A stretch of 64,000 bases of DNA. Origin: Schizophyllum amplum (taxonomy: Eukaryota; Basidiomycota; Agaricomycetes; Agaricales; Schizophyllaceae). A model generated the notes under the pieces. The model saw only the letters and a program-made list of their open reading frames with translations, made no database searches and had not been told where the DNA came from. Numbering within the stretch: the stretch's first letter is position 1; the number at the start of each line of letters is the position of its first letter. Where the stretch lies: positions 434,001-498,000 of the forward strand of contig VDMD01000016.1 of assembly GCA_007026445.1 (NCBI GenBank). The letters are read 5' to 3'. The position numbers and the translations under genes were made by a program. Below, one piece after another: positions 1-12,649 of this stretch.

Positions 1-3000
1 GGCACCTCGCTCTTCTTCGTCCGCGTTGGCTGCCCCTTCAAAAGACCCTTGTACAACTCCGTGCTCGCATTTGCCGCCAATGTCACATTTTTCTCCCATT
101 TCTCCATCCAGTCGGATTGTAGGTCAAACTCGGTCACCTCTAACTTGACTTGCTTCTCCTCCAGCGTGCTGTTGGTGCCCCAAATCTCGAGGACGGTGTC
201 GATCGTAGGAAAGGCGGCGGACGTGTCGTCCTTGTACGTGGTGACCTCCTTTCGGGTCATTCCGACGGTAAGGGACGAAGCTCCCTCGCAATGGTGAAGT
301 ACGCGGGCTTAGGTCGAAGGAAATAGTCCACAATCGCCCACGAGCAGGTAGGCCAGCAATCATTGATCTAGAACGGGTTAATAAGGAGTGGTATGGAGTG
401 CAAACGCGCATTACCTGCCACACAAGCGCGCCGGAAGTGTACTGCCGACCTGGCCCCTTCCAGTTGCGTCTCCATAGGCGATAGGCGGATGCTAGCGTCT
501 CCGCCTGCATGACCTGAGTGTAGTACACGTAGCTAAGAATGAAGCTCAGCATAATATCATTGCAGTAGACGTATGACGATACCTCTCCATGTCAAAGCAT
601 GCTTGAAGTTCTCAACAAGATAGAGCTGCGAGAATATCAGTCAGACGCTTATGCGCATGTGTTGATCAGTTATCTTTACCTCCAGGCGTCGCTCGTAGCC
701 GTCCGCTTTGTTGTGGTTATTGTTGACCCTGGATTGGGGGAAGCGCTCCGATGCGTCGCCTCCGAGCCAGTAGTCAACCGTGCGGATATCGGGGTAGCCC
801 TCCCTAAGACCGACATGAGTCCCTTCCCCGTCCGTATCATCTCTGTAACTCACATGCCGAATTCGGATACGAAGCGGCCCGCGAGAATATCCCAGTTGTG
901 CCATGGCTCTTGCGATCCGTGCCACACATTCCCTAGAATCTTCATTCAGTAACGACGGGCATCAAAGACAACGGCTGCGTACACTGGTGAAGGTCGCCAA
1001 GGGTTTTATCCGTAGTCGGTTGACCCTGACCACTGTAGGGCGACGAGCGGTGATAATAGATGTCGCACAGCTGCCGACTACTGAGGGTAGTACGCGCTCG
1101 TAGATATGGCGCGCAGGGAATGTAGTCTTGCGGAAGTCGGATTTCTCGTCCGAGTAGTCGAGCTCCAGATTCATCGTTTCGGCAATCTGGTAGTCCTCAT
1201 TGTTACCAGCTACATAACATAGACATGTTAGTGATCAGACAACAATCGTGTCGGCGCGGAGATGGACTTACCGAAGATGACAAGGGAAGGATGGTGTCGC
1301 AACCGCTTGACGTTCTGTTCGCCTCCTCCTGTACAGACTCGAGGAAAGAGTCATAGGCCGGGTATTGCCCACATCCGAACATGAAGTCCTGCCAGACCAA
1401 GACTGAAGCAAGTTAGACAAGTCCCGACGGGGTCAACCTAGCTGATACTCACTTCCGAGTTCTGTGTCGTCGTGAGAATCAATTGATACATGCAAATCAT
1501 GTAGACTGACCATCGCAAATATCATAGAAGACGTCTGCCTCGTAGACGCCACCGCCCCAAACCCGAATCATGTTCTGGTTGCCTTGTACGAGGAGCTCTA
1601 GCCACGCCCGGTAGCGTTCGGCGGAAATCCTGGTGATTGTCAACGTTATTCTTCACACGCGGAGATGCAGACTCACGTCGTAAGGAAAGAGTCCGCAGGG
1701 ATCCAGTTCGAGCCTAAGCATTGTCAATATGCGGAAGCCGTGGGTGATTGCGCGCGCACCTCCACAGAAAATCCGCACATTGTTGACCTCGAACAAGAAC
1801 GTCAAGCCAGGCTGGTCAATGAGCTTCTCCTGCACGATCCGAACACGACGGAAGGCAATACGCTGCTTTTCGCTATCGACCACTTCTCCGTTGACCCCAC
1901 AGCTGCAGCTCGATCGTGTACAACGGCTGCGCACCGTACCCCACCGGATACCACATCTGCAGTTTTCCTGACTCGAAGGCAAAGTCTGCTTTGCCCGCAC
2001 CGGATTCCACGGGAACGTCAGTCGATGCGACGACCGTCCCAGAAGCACTTTCAGTGTAAGCTTTGCGGTGAGGGATTCGCAGAGCCGCGGTGCTGAAGGA
2101 GGCAGACATTTGCACGCCGAAGGTCTCGTCGACCGCGCTCCGAACGTCCAGATCGGCAACGCGAACATCGTAGGCGTGGAGGGTGACGGGCTTCCAGGGG
2201 CCGACAGTCATAAGGACCGGTCCCCAGTCCCAGCCGTAGCTGCAAAGACATCGGTTAGCAAGCCGTAGCGTATCAAAATCGGAAGGAGGTGGCGGATGCC
2301 TTCGACATAAGCTGGTTAACACTCACTTGTATTGCGCCTTGCGAACATGAAGACGGCTCGAGTCCCCATTCCAAAGGCCAAGTTTACCGTGCTCCTTCTC
2401 CAGCTCGCGCCCGCGGATAAAGGCGCTATCGAACGTAAGCGATATCTCGTTGTCGCCCTCTTTCAAAAGAGCTTTGACAGGGAGACGATGTGAGATGAAC
2501 TGGTTGCTGGTTCTGAAAGCTGGTGAGCAACTGTGCAAACAGCTCGAGGGTCAATGCACGTACTGCAGGATGCGTTCTCCGTTCTGAAACGACGTCAGTG
2601 AATTGAAAGGGAACGATAGTAGGTCTGCATACCAGGAAGACGTCCGCGTAAGTATCCAGCCCATCGAAGACCAGATCAACGTTGGATGGAGAGAGATCCT
2701 GCTTGGACACCGAAAAGGTGGTCTTGAAAGACCATTTGGACTCGCCGATCCCTGTAATCGCTAAGTGCCCGCGCTCTGACTACGTGACCAAACTTACACT
2801 GAACATCCCACTCGTGCAATCCGAGGAACTAGTGGATATAATGAGCTACTGATAAGCGCAATTCAGAGCCGTTACTCACTGGGTCGGAAATACGCTTGAG
2901 CTTGAGCAGCTCTACATGAACCGTCGTCGGGAACTCCGAACACTGTAGCCACTCCCCGTCTTTGGTTCCCTCCCCGCCACCCACTTGCGTGAATGACCAG

Positions 3001-3032
3001 TCTGTCAGTGCGCGTATCGATGCTTTGCTCAT
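1..3032 (-). pseudogene. GH2 beta-mannosidase copy 1, frameshifted, 3' end outside window
   Basis: Paralogue of the intact beta-mannosidase at 16072-19502, with almost the same exon positions. The family hydrolyses terminal beta-1,4-mannosyl residues of manno-oligosaccharides and of the N-glycan core. Translation starts at 3032 (MSKASIRALTDW) with no signal peptide, and a TATA box lies about 40 bases upstream. Recognisable blocks are HEWDVQ, FDGLDTYADVF, YGWDWGP, MWYPVGYG and the nucleophile block SEFGM. Compared with the intact copy the frame breaks near 1881-1900 (in-frame TAG at 1873-1875), near 1313-1322, near 590-600 and near 265-270 (in-frame TGA just after). A further stretch near 2050-2095 is read in a shifted frame that is then restored. 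It has one extra 50-base intron at 804-853. The last ~30 codons lie beyond position 1. It may be a decaying duplicate, or a working gene damaged by assembly errors like those in neighbouring housekeeping genes. Confidence 0.8.
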
Positions 3033-3073
3033 GGTTGTGCGAGGGAACTCGAACTCGGAGGATCGTGTTGTCC

Positions 3074-3081
3074 TTTATATA
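3074..3081 (-). promoter_or_regulatory. TATA box of beta-mannosidase copy 1
   Basis: On the minus strand the sequence reads TATATAAA, 42 bases upstream of the ATG at 3032. A well-placed core promoter suggests this copy was recently, or still is, transcribed. Confidence 0.5.
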
Positions 3082-3320
3082 CTCTCGCTCTGACGCCGTT
3101 CACAGGGGCGAGCAAGCTGAGCGCGGGGTTAAACCGACAATCCCCCGATCCTCCGACCTGGACAAACAGAGGTCAAATGTGAGCGTCCCAGACCCCAAAA
3201 GAACGCTCTGCGTTCTGACCAAAGCTCCCGCGAACAGAGGGGACGTGTATATATATCAGCGATGTACGCGTATACAAGGATCAATGTGGAAAAATGTTCC
3301 GTCGAGGCCGTACTGGACGC

Positions 3321-4718
3321 TCAATTCCCCAGCATCTCCGTGTCTTGATCCGGCGGGGGCACGGACGAAGAGGCACTTCGCTCCGAGCCGGGCGCCATCT
3401 GCGCGATACGCATCTTGGACGGCTGGCGCGTCATCGTCGCGGAGATTGAGCCGTCGGGTATGGCAGACGACGAGCGCGAGGCGGAGGCCGACGGCGCGAG
3501 TGACGAGCCCGCGCGCCGGGGCGGGGCAGGCACGCCTGACATGCCTTGCATCGCCACTGGCGCGGACGCGCTCGTTGTGCTCGAGCGCGAGCCCAACGCG
3601 AGCGTCTGCGACCCCGCCCGCGTGTGCGCTGCTGATACCGACGCCGACATAGCACCGGCTCGTTTGGCCACCGTGTCGGCGAGCTCAGAACGCCTCTCGC
3701 CTGCCCACGCGCGCGCGTACCAGCGCCCGCCGGCAATGCCGCTGATCTGGCGGTGCGCGACGCGCCAGTGGCGGACCTTGCGGTGCGTCTTCTCGAGTGG
3801 GATGACGGGCAGGAAGCCGGAGCCCATTTTGGGCGGGGGCATGACGGGGAAGGGTTTCGTGGGGAGTGGGTAGACGGGGACGGGACCCATGGGTTCGGCG
3901 GGCTCGGCGAGTGGGAGCTGGGGAGGTGGAATCTGGGGAGGGGCGGACATGGGCGTGTGGTGGTTGGGTGTGGGTGCGTGCTGCTCGGGCTCGGGGGTGT
4001 GTCCGGAGAACATGGTGTTTCCTGGGGAGGAGGCCGCGGTCGCGGTGTAGCCAGCTAGAGCGCGTTAGTGGCTGGTATGCACGTATGTCGTGGAGACCGA
4101 CCTTCGCTCATGCGGTCCGTCTCGTCTCCTGCTCGGGAAGTGGAGGCCTTGCTGGTCCTGCGCCATCGTCAGCGGGGAGCTTAAATTGACGCAGTTTGTG
4201 AACGCACCTCGGTCGTTTCGCCTTGTTCTTTCCATTCGCTGCAGGGGTCTTCTTCGCCGCAGGCTTGCGTTTGGCGGGGACGGTCTTGGGGGGAGTGTTT
4301 GACGCAGAGACCGCGGGGACGAGCTCCACGGGCGCTGGCATCGCAGGAGGAGGGTCAACCGGTCTTGGAACTACAGTTTATGTTAAGTCGACGAACACGT
4401 TGTCAGCTTATGCTACGCACCGGGTGGTATGATGATCTTGGGTGCCTTCGGGTCGTCCTTCTCCTTCCGCGGCGTTCTCGGCTTCGTAGGCGCTTTGCGC
4501 TTGGGCGCAGGCGCTGCGGGCTCGTCGTCGTCGAGCTCATCTATCAGCTGGTCGGTCTCGTCGTCCTCCATGTCACTGCCCTGCTCTCTCTTCACCGCGG
4601 GTGCATGTTGCTCCTTAGACATGACCAACTTGACACGAGTGGGGCCTGTGCCGCGCGCTGACGCCGTCGGTGGTGGAGTCTGCTCTTCGTGAAGAGTAGA
4701 TATCGTTGGTGCATCCAT
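3321..4718 (-). CDS. Low-complexity basic nuclear-type protein, possibly an INO80 Ies4-type subunit
   Basis: Four exons join without a frame break: 4421-4718, 4208-4370, 4102-4157 and 3321-4054, with 47-50 base GT-AG introns. The start MDAPTISTL at 4718 is preferred to an in-frame Met ten codons upstream. The protein is about 416 residues. It opens with a Ser/Thr/Pro stretch, then an acidic patch (DMEDDETDQLIDELDDDE) and several Lys/Pro-rich basic patches (PKRKAPTKPRTPRKEK, AKRKPAAKKTP) that look like nuclear localisation or AT-hook-like DNA-binding segments. After a Pro-rich linker comes the only compact block, about 40 residues around VIPLEKTHRKVRHWRVAHR and WYARAWAG. The Ser/Ala-rich tail ends in DTEMLGN. 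The arrangement of acidic and basic stretches followed by one short Trp/Arg-rich block recalls INO80 Ies4-type proteins. That is inference from shape only. Confidence 0.7.
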
Positions 4719-5224
4719 GATTTGCAGGAGAAAGCGGGAGGAAAGCAACAGCGAAGGTGCCAGCGAGCCGTGGCACGAACAGCCAAGGACAGCTTCTGTT
4801 CATTTGGTTCGGACTTTTCCTTCGTCCATTTCTGCTTACGACAGCGCTAGATCTATAACAGAAGCCACATGGGTCCTATTCTCTTTCGTTTGCCGCGTTT
4901 TTTGAACGGGAACTGGCCGCGAACCGACATAGTGCGAAAAGTACGAAGACAACCTTGGACGCTGCGCTTGCACCCCGTGTCACTCGATGTGCACGCCCTG
5001 CACGACGCTCAGAGGTTTCTGTAACTCGGGCGACATCTCTGCCCATCTCACGATCACTGACAAGCCCTGCACTGCCCCAAGAGTCCTTGTTGGCTTTCCG
5101 TATCATGCAGATACGATTTCAAGCCGAGATGAACCCCCTATTCGCTGGATCAACGTCTGCCCTTGCGCTATAACCAACTCGCACGACGCCCTAATTGCTC
5201 TAGAGCGGCGGAGCAAGACCACGG
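4719..5224. other. Divergent intergenic region, 506 bases
   Basis: Lies between two divergently transcribed genes (start at 4718 on minus, start at 5225 on plus) and must hold both promoters. I see no clear TATA box, repeat or RNA gene in it. Open frames on both strands here lack recognisable domains. Confidence 0.5.
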
Positions 5225-5935
5225 ATGACTAGGTCTTCCTCTCCCACCATGGGGGAACCCCAGTGGAAGACGTCTATCGCACAAGCGCTCAGCCAGCGCG
5301 TCGGCGCGGCGAACCGCATACTACAGCTCACCTCTATCGATGCGTCTGATTCGCGAAGGCCATACATTCGCTCTTTATTCTTCCACTCCTTCATCTCTGC
5401 CGCCGCAAAACCTTCTCTTCCAGTCCTCGTGGCGCCCGTGGATATCCGGACCCCCAAGCTTGCACAACTGGTGGCACACCCGTGCGTCCGACTCAGCTGG
5501 TATATACCAGAGACGGGAGAGCAGTACAACATATCTGGGATCGCGTCCATTCTGCCGTCTCCAACCGACTCGATGTATCCGCATTACGCATTCGCCATTC
5601 GGTGTCCGGAGGCCAACAGCGGTTTGCAGGCATTGGCAGAGGAAGACTTCGACTGGGATGGGCTAAGGAGGAGCGTTTACGACAGCCTGGAACCTACGAC
5701 ACAACGGTCGTTCGCCTCGCCTCGTCTTCCAGGTTCGCCTGTTTCTGGGGAGGAGGCGGACCCTTCGGATGGAGCTCAGACCTCACAAGGGGATGCGGCG
5801 CTGTCCAATATGGGTCTACTAGTTGTTGACCCGGCGGAAGTCGAAGTCCTGGAGACCAGGGAGTGGCCAGCAACTCGCCGGACGCGATTCTGGAGAACAC
5901 GAGAGGGTGGTTGGGGGAGCGAGCTCCTTGTCTGA
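5225..5935 (+). CDS. Pyridoxamine 5'-phosphate oxidase-like FMN-binding protein (Alr4036 type)
   Basis: Single uninterrupted exon of 236 codons. The N-terminal half has the order expected of the PPOX/Alr4036 family: an opening helix (MGEPQWKTSIAQALSQ), a buried strand ending FHSFISAA, a strand LPVLVAPVDIRTPKLAQL, and the substrate/FMN strand VRLSWYIPETGEQYNISG. The C-terminus carries the family-typical tail with VVDPAEVEVLE, EWPATRRTRFW and GGWGSELLV, in which the Arg residues usually help bind FMN phosphate. Members are small dimeric flavin-binding proteins; the substrate is unknown, so pyridoxine metabolism should not be assumed. An alternative start is the Met at 5249. The Ser/Pro-rich insertion around residues 160-190 is longer than in bacterial relatives. 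Confidence 0.8.
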   Translation: MTRSSSPTMGEPQWKTSIAQALSQRVGAANRILQLTSIDASDSRRPYIRSLFFHSFISAAAKPSLPVLVAPVDIRTPKLAQLVAHPCVRLSWYIPETGEQYNISGIASILPSPTDSMYPHYAFAIRCPEANSGLQALAEEDFDWDGLRRSVYDSLEPTTQRSFASPRLPGSPVSGEEADPSDGAQTSQGDAALSNMGLLVVDPAEVEVLETREWPATRRTRFWRTREGGWGSELLV

Positions 5936-6342
5936 TGAGATTAGACGATAGCATGGACATGTAGTACTTACTATACGCGGACAATACGCAGCACCTCTGT
6001 AGCCCGGTAGGCCTGAACAAAGTGCAAGTTGAAGTGCTCAACTGCGCACTTAGTCGGCCAGTTCAGTTCATCTGGTGTGTCGTGTCGCACGTGGCGTAGA
6101 CAGCTTCACCGCGTCGCCACCGTCGGCGGTGGCCTCCTTGTCTCCTCCCCCCATGTCCGCCGGCCCTACACTCTCTGAAGTCGTGGGCGCGGGCTCCGGC
6201 GCCGCCAAGACCCGGTCCGCGTGGGTGACCGCACGCACGACTGAGCGCGGTCCGTATTCTCCTGTCCTTGATCTCTCTGCCCGCGTGCTGACGACCGTCC
6301 TTGCATATCCCGTTCCCCGTCCCCCGCATATGCCCAAATAAT
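5936..6342. other. Intergenic gap, 407 bases
   Basis: Holds the 3' flank of the PPOX-like gene and the 5' flank of the Dopey gene. A Met-initiated frame from about 6075 (SAGPTLSEVVGAGSG) ends at a stop at 6339-6341, just before the Dopey start. It could be an upstream exon or an upstream ORF, but shows no recognised domain. Confidence 0.4.
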
Positions 6343-9300
6343 ATGCCCTACACGCTAGCCGTCGCGCAGCAGGCGTTCGCGGCGGACCCCAAGTACAAGA
6401 AGTACACGCAGCAGGTCGACAAGTGCCTGAACTCCTTCGATAATGTGCACGAGTGGGCGGACTGCATCGCGTTCTTGAAACAGTTGCTCAAGGTATGTGG
6501 GCTCTGGTGTAGGGTAGGGGTGAAGGCTGATTGTGGTTGTAGACGTTCCAAACGTACAACCAGTTCAAGGAGATCCCTCGCAAGCTGATCGTGGCGAAGC
6601 GCCTGGCGCAATGCTTGAATCCCGCCCTGCCGAACGGAGTACATCAGCGCGCGCTCGATGTCTACTCGCATATTCTTGCTGTCCTAGGAGTGCGTTTATC
6701 TGCTCCATGCCAGTCCTGATACTGACGGAATCACAGTCTGAAGGCTTGAGACGCGATCTACCGCTGTGGTCCATGGGCTTGTTCCCCTTCTTCGAGTATG
6801 CCGCGACCTCCGTCAAGGTGACTACAGATCATGATCACTGTTCAGCAGCTACTCACGGACGCGTAGCCCACGCTGCTAAACCTCTACGACGTGCACTATC
6901 TTCCCCTACAGGGCGCGTTGCGCCCCGTCACCAAATCGTTCATCCTGGCGCTTCTCCCCGGCCTCGAAGAAGAGACAGGGGAATTCTTTGAGAAGGTGCA
7001 TACCATACGCGCCCACTCGTGCTAGGCTTACATCCTACAGGTCTTGAGCATCCTTGATCGCCTCTCCGGCACCGTGTCCCCTCATTCTTCTTCCAGAACA
7101 TATGGCTCGTCATGCTCACCTCCCCCGCTCCCGTGGTACATCCCTCAACTTTCTCGCCCGGAGGCTGCCCCGATTCGATACCACCGAAGGTACGTTTTGA
7201 GCGCCACCTGCTACTCACCTTTCTGAACCCGCACAGACATGACGCACGTCGTCGGACGCGACATCGGGCTCATGATTCGCGCCTTTGCCGCCGCCCTCGA
7301 AGACGACAACCTCCTCGTCCGCCGCAGCGCGCTCGACCTGCTCCTGCAGTCCATGAAAATCGACTCCGTCGCCGTCACCCGCGCGCAGCCCGCGGACCGG
7401 GCCATACTCATGCGCGCAGCCATCTCCGTTGTGCTGCGCCGTGATCTCGCGCTGAATCGGCGGCTTTATACTTGGCTGCTGGGCTCGGATGAGAAGAGCG
7501 AGGCGCAGATCGCGCATTACAGGCAACACGCGCTCGGGCTTCTACGCGATCACTGAAGGAGGATATGGACGCGCCATCGGCGAGTATCCGGAGTCGCGCT
7601 CATTCAAGATCTTCGTCTCGCTTTGGACAAGTGGGAGGTCGGCGCGGCGTTGACGGAGACACTGGTCTACGACGCGTTGTCGTGTCTGAAGCGGTTGATG
7701 CAGGCGTCGCCTGATGCATCCAGTGACGTGAGTAACATCGCTAGCGTCTGTGTATCGGTGCTTACGAGTTTATTAGATTGCGATGACGGCCAGCACCCTT
7801 TATGAAGCCGTCGAACCTCAAATTCTCTGCAAACAGCTCTTGACCGGTATCGTTGCTGAGATTGCCGGAGATGGGAAGGAGACGGAGGTATGCGAAGTCA
7901 GGTGCTCGGGAGTAACAGTGTTAATGACAATGCCAGGCTTTGCAACTCAGCCTCTTCGTTTGAAGTCATTCACCCAAGATGAAGAGATGCAGACAATTCA
8001 TCTTCCTATACTCTTCGCCGCGATTGTGGACGTCATCTATGTATGTTCCCATGCGTACAATGAGAGCGTACTGACTTCTCCTAGCTACAGCTTCAAGACA
8101 ACGGCGGCAAAGCGGCTTGCGAGGCTGTGCGCGAAGGCATGATTCTTCTCGAAGAAATACTGCAGCACATACCCACGAGTTCTCCTGAACCGACCGAAGC
8201 TAGGGGAGACGATGGAAGAGGCCAGCGCAACGGAGCGTCCGTACACGTACGCATGCACCTTCTACGGGATGCATGCAGCGTTCGCGGTCCCGAATGCATC
8301 CACAGAATTCATCTCCCCGTATTCTTCGTCGTTCGAGAGCCTGACGGCGATGACTACGCACCTCACGAAGTCGGCGTCGTCAGAGGTGGCGCGCGAGATC
8401 TATTCGCGCATGCTGTCTCTTCTGGACGAACTGGCGGGATACCTTACGGGTCCGGTCAAGGTCGCATGGAACCCGGAACAGTGGCTGACCGTGGCACTTG
8501 GCGCACTGGATCAGGAGGTAGGTCTTCGACCCTCGTGGAACTCAACCTGCTCACCACATTTGTAGTCCACCAACTTCACCATCGTTGACCGGACGATCAG
8601 CCTGATCGTCTCGTTGTGTCAGGCCCAGACATTAGAGCCTACCATTGACGTCGACTCGCGCCCTGTCATGTACAAGATGATGTCAAGGCTGCTACGGTAC
8701 CTGCGGAACGACTGCGCGGTATACCACGTCCGGACCGTCAGTCTCATATGGGCTCTGGACGATATCACTCCAGGATCGCACATCGAATCCATCGTCGCAC
8801 AGACGATGACCTCGCCTGAGTCCAGGAACGTGCAGGAGGCCTACGAAGCGTTCGGCGTGCTTTGGCGGTTGACAGGTAGGTCGTCTCGGACCTATCGGCA
8901 AGTCGTGATTGACGGCTTGCTTTAGATGATGCATTACTTCCTGGATTCCGCTTCAAGGTGCCCATGATGATTGTCCTTGAGACGCTGAAGAGCGAGGATC
9001 CGTCTCTGCGGCGCACCGGCGAGACGTGGATGCGGTGTAGTCTGAAGTCCTATTTACGCATCCTCGACCCGATCCTATACGACATCCTCGACCCAGGCAT
9101 CCGGCGCAGCCCCTCGCTCACGAAGATTCACGGGAAAGAGCTTCAGAGCTTCATGTACGAGCGGCCATTCGACCAGCGATATGTCCAGCATCTGCTTGAT
9201 TGCTCCTCTGCGTTATGCGCTTCGGAGGTCAAGGGTTTGCGAAGACGGTGCGCACTACGCCTGTGAGGCGGACGCCGAACCCGGAGTTGGTGGCCCGACT

Positions 9301-12300
9301 GGAGAAGAGCGGAGGCGACGCGGATACAGGATACGCAGACGTGCTGATTGAGAATTTCCTGCGGTACGTGAAGCAGCAGATATGATTGTGCGCGTATGCT
9401 CATGGGACAGGTTATTGCAGGCAGAACCAAAGAAGGCCCTCGTACCGTCCATGCAAAACTTCAACATCACCATACAGTCGACCGCGGTAGAACTGTTGCA
9501 AGCTATCATCTCAAGGGGCGATATCGACCCGCTATTTGTTGGCGTGGTCGAGGCTGCAGTCATCGGCAAGTTGTTCTTCTGCGTCCATGCGTCGCGACTC
9601 GACCTGCAGAACAAACTCCTCCACCTGCTTCACTCGCTTGTCTCCGCGGCCATCAACCCAGTGCAAGTCAGGAAAGGCGCGTCCATGACAGCAGGACACA
9701 GTCGCGGACCCGATGCCATGAGCGTCAACACATCTGCCATGAGCCATATTGAGTCCGACGACGGCGCGGCCTACTCCGTCAACCCGCTGCTCGTCCAAAC
9801 GCTCATTGATGGTGTCAGCGTACCAAGCAATCGCCCGGTTCTTCAGCATTGGCTCGACTTCATTCTTATGGCCGTACCGCACTTCCAGCCGGCGCTGCAA
9901 GTGGTCGTCAATCCACTCAACGAGTGTCTATGTCGACAGCTAGGCGGAGCCGTGCATGATGTGCTCGACGCCGCTGCGCGAGGCAAGAGCTTCGTGTTCG
10001 ATGCTTTCTCATCCTCGACGGATGCGGAGATCGTCATGCTGCTTAATGGATTGGAGCGATTGGTTTGCTCAGCCTGGCGTACATGTCGGATCCAGCATCG
10101 GTGGAGGACGATGGAATGATGCCGGAGAAGCCCATGCAAGAGACAACAGGCCTGTTTGGCTACGTGTCGGGCGTCTTCAGCTCAGATGCGGCGAACACCA
10201 ACGGAGATGAGCAGCTTACAGTGAGCATTCTTTTGTATCCTATCCTTCACCTGCAGACTTACTATGCAGACACAATCCCCCGGTTATCGTGCTCTACGAG
10301 AAGGAGTTCGCGTTCTGTATCAGTTGTGGTCCAATTTCCTATGGACTCCACCTGAATATCCTTCATCAACCGATGACGCTCTCGCCCTAATCTTTTCGCG
10401 CACACGGCTCCGATGTCGAAGAGTACTGGAGCACTTTTATCGGGTGTACCCTGTGGAGGTGTTTGAGTCCGTTGTTGAGTGCTGGAGTCGCGAACGGGTC
10501 AGTCCGTAACTGTCTGCAGCTGAGACTCAATTGACACGATCATAGAAAACAGAGGATCCCGCCATGGAACTCGTCGACGTCTTGACTGCCAGCGCGCAGA
10601 ATGTTGTATCTTTGATCTGCGATAGCATAGCCAGCCGCGCCACCGCTGCGACCGACAAAATGCGAAAGGCGACTAGCAACCCTGGCGTGTAAGAACTAAA
10701 CATTTGATGAAGGCAAATATGGCTGACTATATGCTGCAGGACTGATGCCGTGCTGTTCAAGTTTCTGGAGCAGTATCTGCAGAGGCTAGAAGGTCCTCTG
10801 GTGTTGCAGGTGTGGGGTCGCTTTGTTCAACTTGTCAAGGACATCACCGGCAATTCCCGCGAGTTTAAGCCACAGCATTACCCGGCCTTAAGGTCAGTCA
10901 TCACGTCACAGTCTGGCTTGGGTCTGATTTCGATGCAGATGTATCTCGGTGCTGGCGGATAAGCTCACGCAAACAACGGCGATGGAAGATCGACGTGTTC
11001 GCAAAGAGCTGCAAGACTCGCTTGGCAAGCTTTTGGACTCCTGCGTTATGTATGTCGGCCGGTCGTACGACTCTGGGTCCTGGATACGACGATCGACGAA
11101 GGATAGTTTGGGGAGCACTGGTAGGGAGTCGCCTCGGCCAGGTATGTATTTCCGTCATGCTTCCCACTATCTTCGAGTACTGACTATGAAGTAGACGCGA
11201 AGATCGACGAGAAGGTCAACGCCAGCACGCTTTCATTGAACAACGACCTAGCCAAATCAGCAGCACCAATGAGATGGTGATCGAGGTGAGCGTCTCATTG
11301 CCTGTTATACGACGTCAGGCTCATCCGTACCAGATCAACTCGTATCTGGCCTCGACCGCCTCCCCAATCTGCGACGATACCTGCTGGACAACGACAAGGT
11401 TGTCAGCGCATGTAACAACATCACCTATTACATCGTCAGTCCCGCCATGAAGGGCAGAGCGAGGTCCGTCTACCCAATCTTTGCACAAACCTCCCAACTC
11501 ACAGCTGCTCGCAGCACTAGACCGATGGAAGTCGACGATCCTATCATTGCAATAGTGCAAGAGCTATCCCACATACCAGCCGCACTCAAACTTTGGCGTG
11601 CACCGGTTGTGGAGCTGCTGAACGACAATCGTTTCTTCAGTTGCTCCATCGAGACCGCTGAGAAGTGGAAACCGATCGTCAAGTCGCTATTCCATGCGGA
11701 TAAATCTGCGTTCCCGGAGCTTTTGTGTGAGTACGCTCTCTCAACTTTTCTTCTGCCTACTGACGGTGTTCGACCAGCCAAGGTTGCTGTTGCACCGTCC
11801 GCGAACATCTTCACGAATAAGGAGTACGAGCTGTTGCTCCGATCATTGCAACTGCGCAGACTATCGTTCGCGCTCTTCTGTGGAGACAAGAACGGCTTCA
11901 TCACACAGCTGCCGACCATCCAGGAGAAGCTGGTCGAGACCCTCAAGAACGTGACGGCGCCAATTGTCCAGAGCGAGGTGTATCTCTGCGTGCGGGTTTT
12001 GCTGTGTAGGCTCTCGCCGCACAATTTGACCAGCTTTTGGCCGGTCTTACTCACGGAGATGGTGAGCATGCTGACCCGATATGACCGACGAGGTACTGAC
12101 TGATTTTGTGAAGTATCGCCTATTCGAGCAAGTGATGCTCAACCTACCGCCGGATGGGTCGGATGACCTACCATTACTGCTCGCGGCTTGCAAGTGCCTC
12201 GACCTGCTCATCACGTTACAGACGGAGGAATTCCAGATGTGAGTCGCGCTTGCCTTCTCAATTGAGCGCTCAGTGACCCCTTTCCCAGCCACGAATGGAT

Positions 12301-12649
12301 GTTCGTTACCGACACCGTTGACGCGATCTACCGTCCGGATGATGCATTCCCTGAAGCCATGATGGACCAGCTCGCCGAAATTGCTGGCGCATTGCCAACG
12401 GCGACCCCCGCCATCGGCAATGGCACCTTCAGTCCAGTAGGCGCCTCAACCTTTGCTGTTGGGCGTCCCTTGCGACGGCCATTCCTCGCGAATATCAAGC
12501 AAGTAGAAACCGTGCGGGACTTGGTCCCATTCTTCTCGAATGTGTCCATGGCCTCATACGAGAGCCTGTACGCGAGCAACGGCAATGTGGACTGGGAGGC
12601 CGTGCACAAGAGCCTGATGGAGGACATGTTCGACGGACGCGCGCAATGA
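6343..12649 (+). CDS. DOP1: Dopey family protein (Dop1 homologue)
   Basis: Very large multi-exon gene for a Dopey/Dop1 protein, a peripheral Golgi/endosome protein that in yeast acts with Neo1 and Mon2 in membrane traffic and cell polarity. The Dopey N-terminal domain starts at once: DPKYKKYTQQVDKCLNSFD, then RALDVYSHILAVLG, FQNIWLVML and LNFLARRLP. Helical-repeat-like exons continue to a C-terminus ending SLMEDMFDGRAQ. Early exons are 6343-6492, 6543-6689, 6737-6817 and from 6867; introns are about 45-55 bases. The frame must change near 7083, 7125, 7550, 7590, 7618, 8210 and 9225 to keep family-typical sequence. At each place I checked, one missing base is enough. Because Dop1 is normally single-copy and essential, I read these as sequence errors and call the gene functional. 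An in-frame or spliced 5' extension from about 6075 is possible. Confidence 0.85.
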
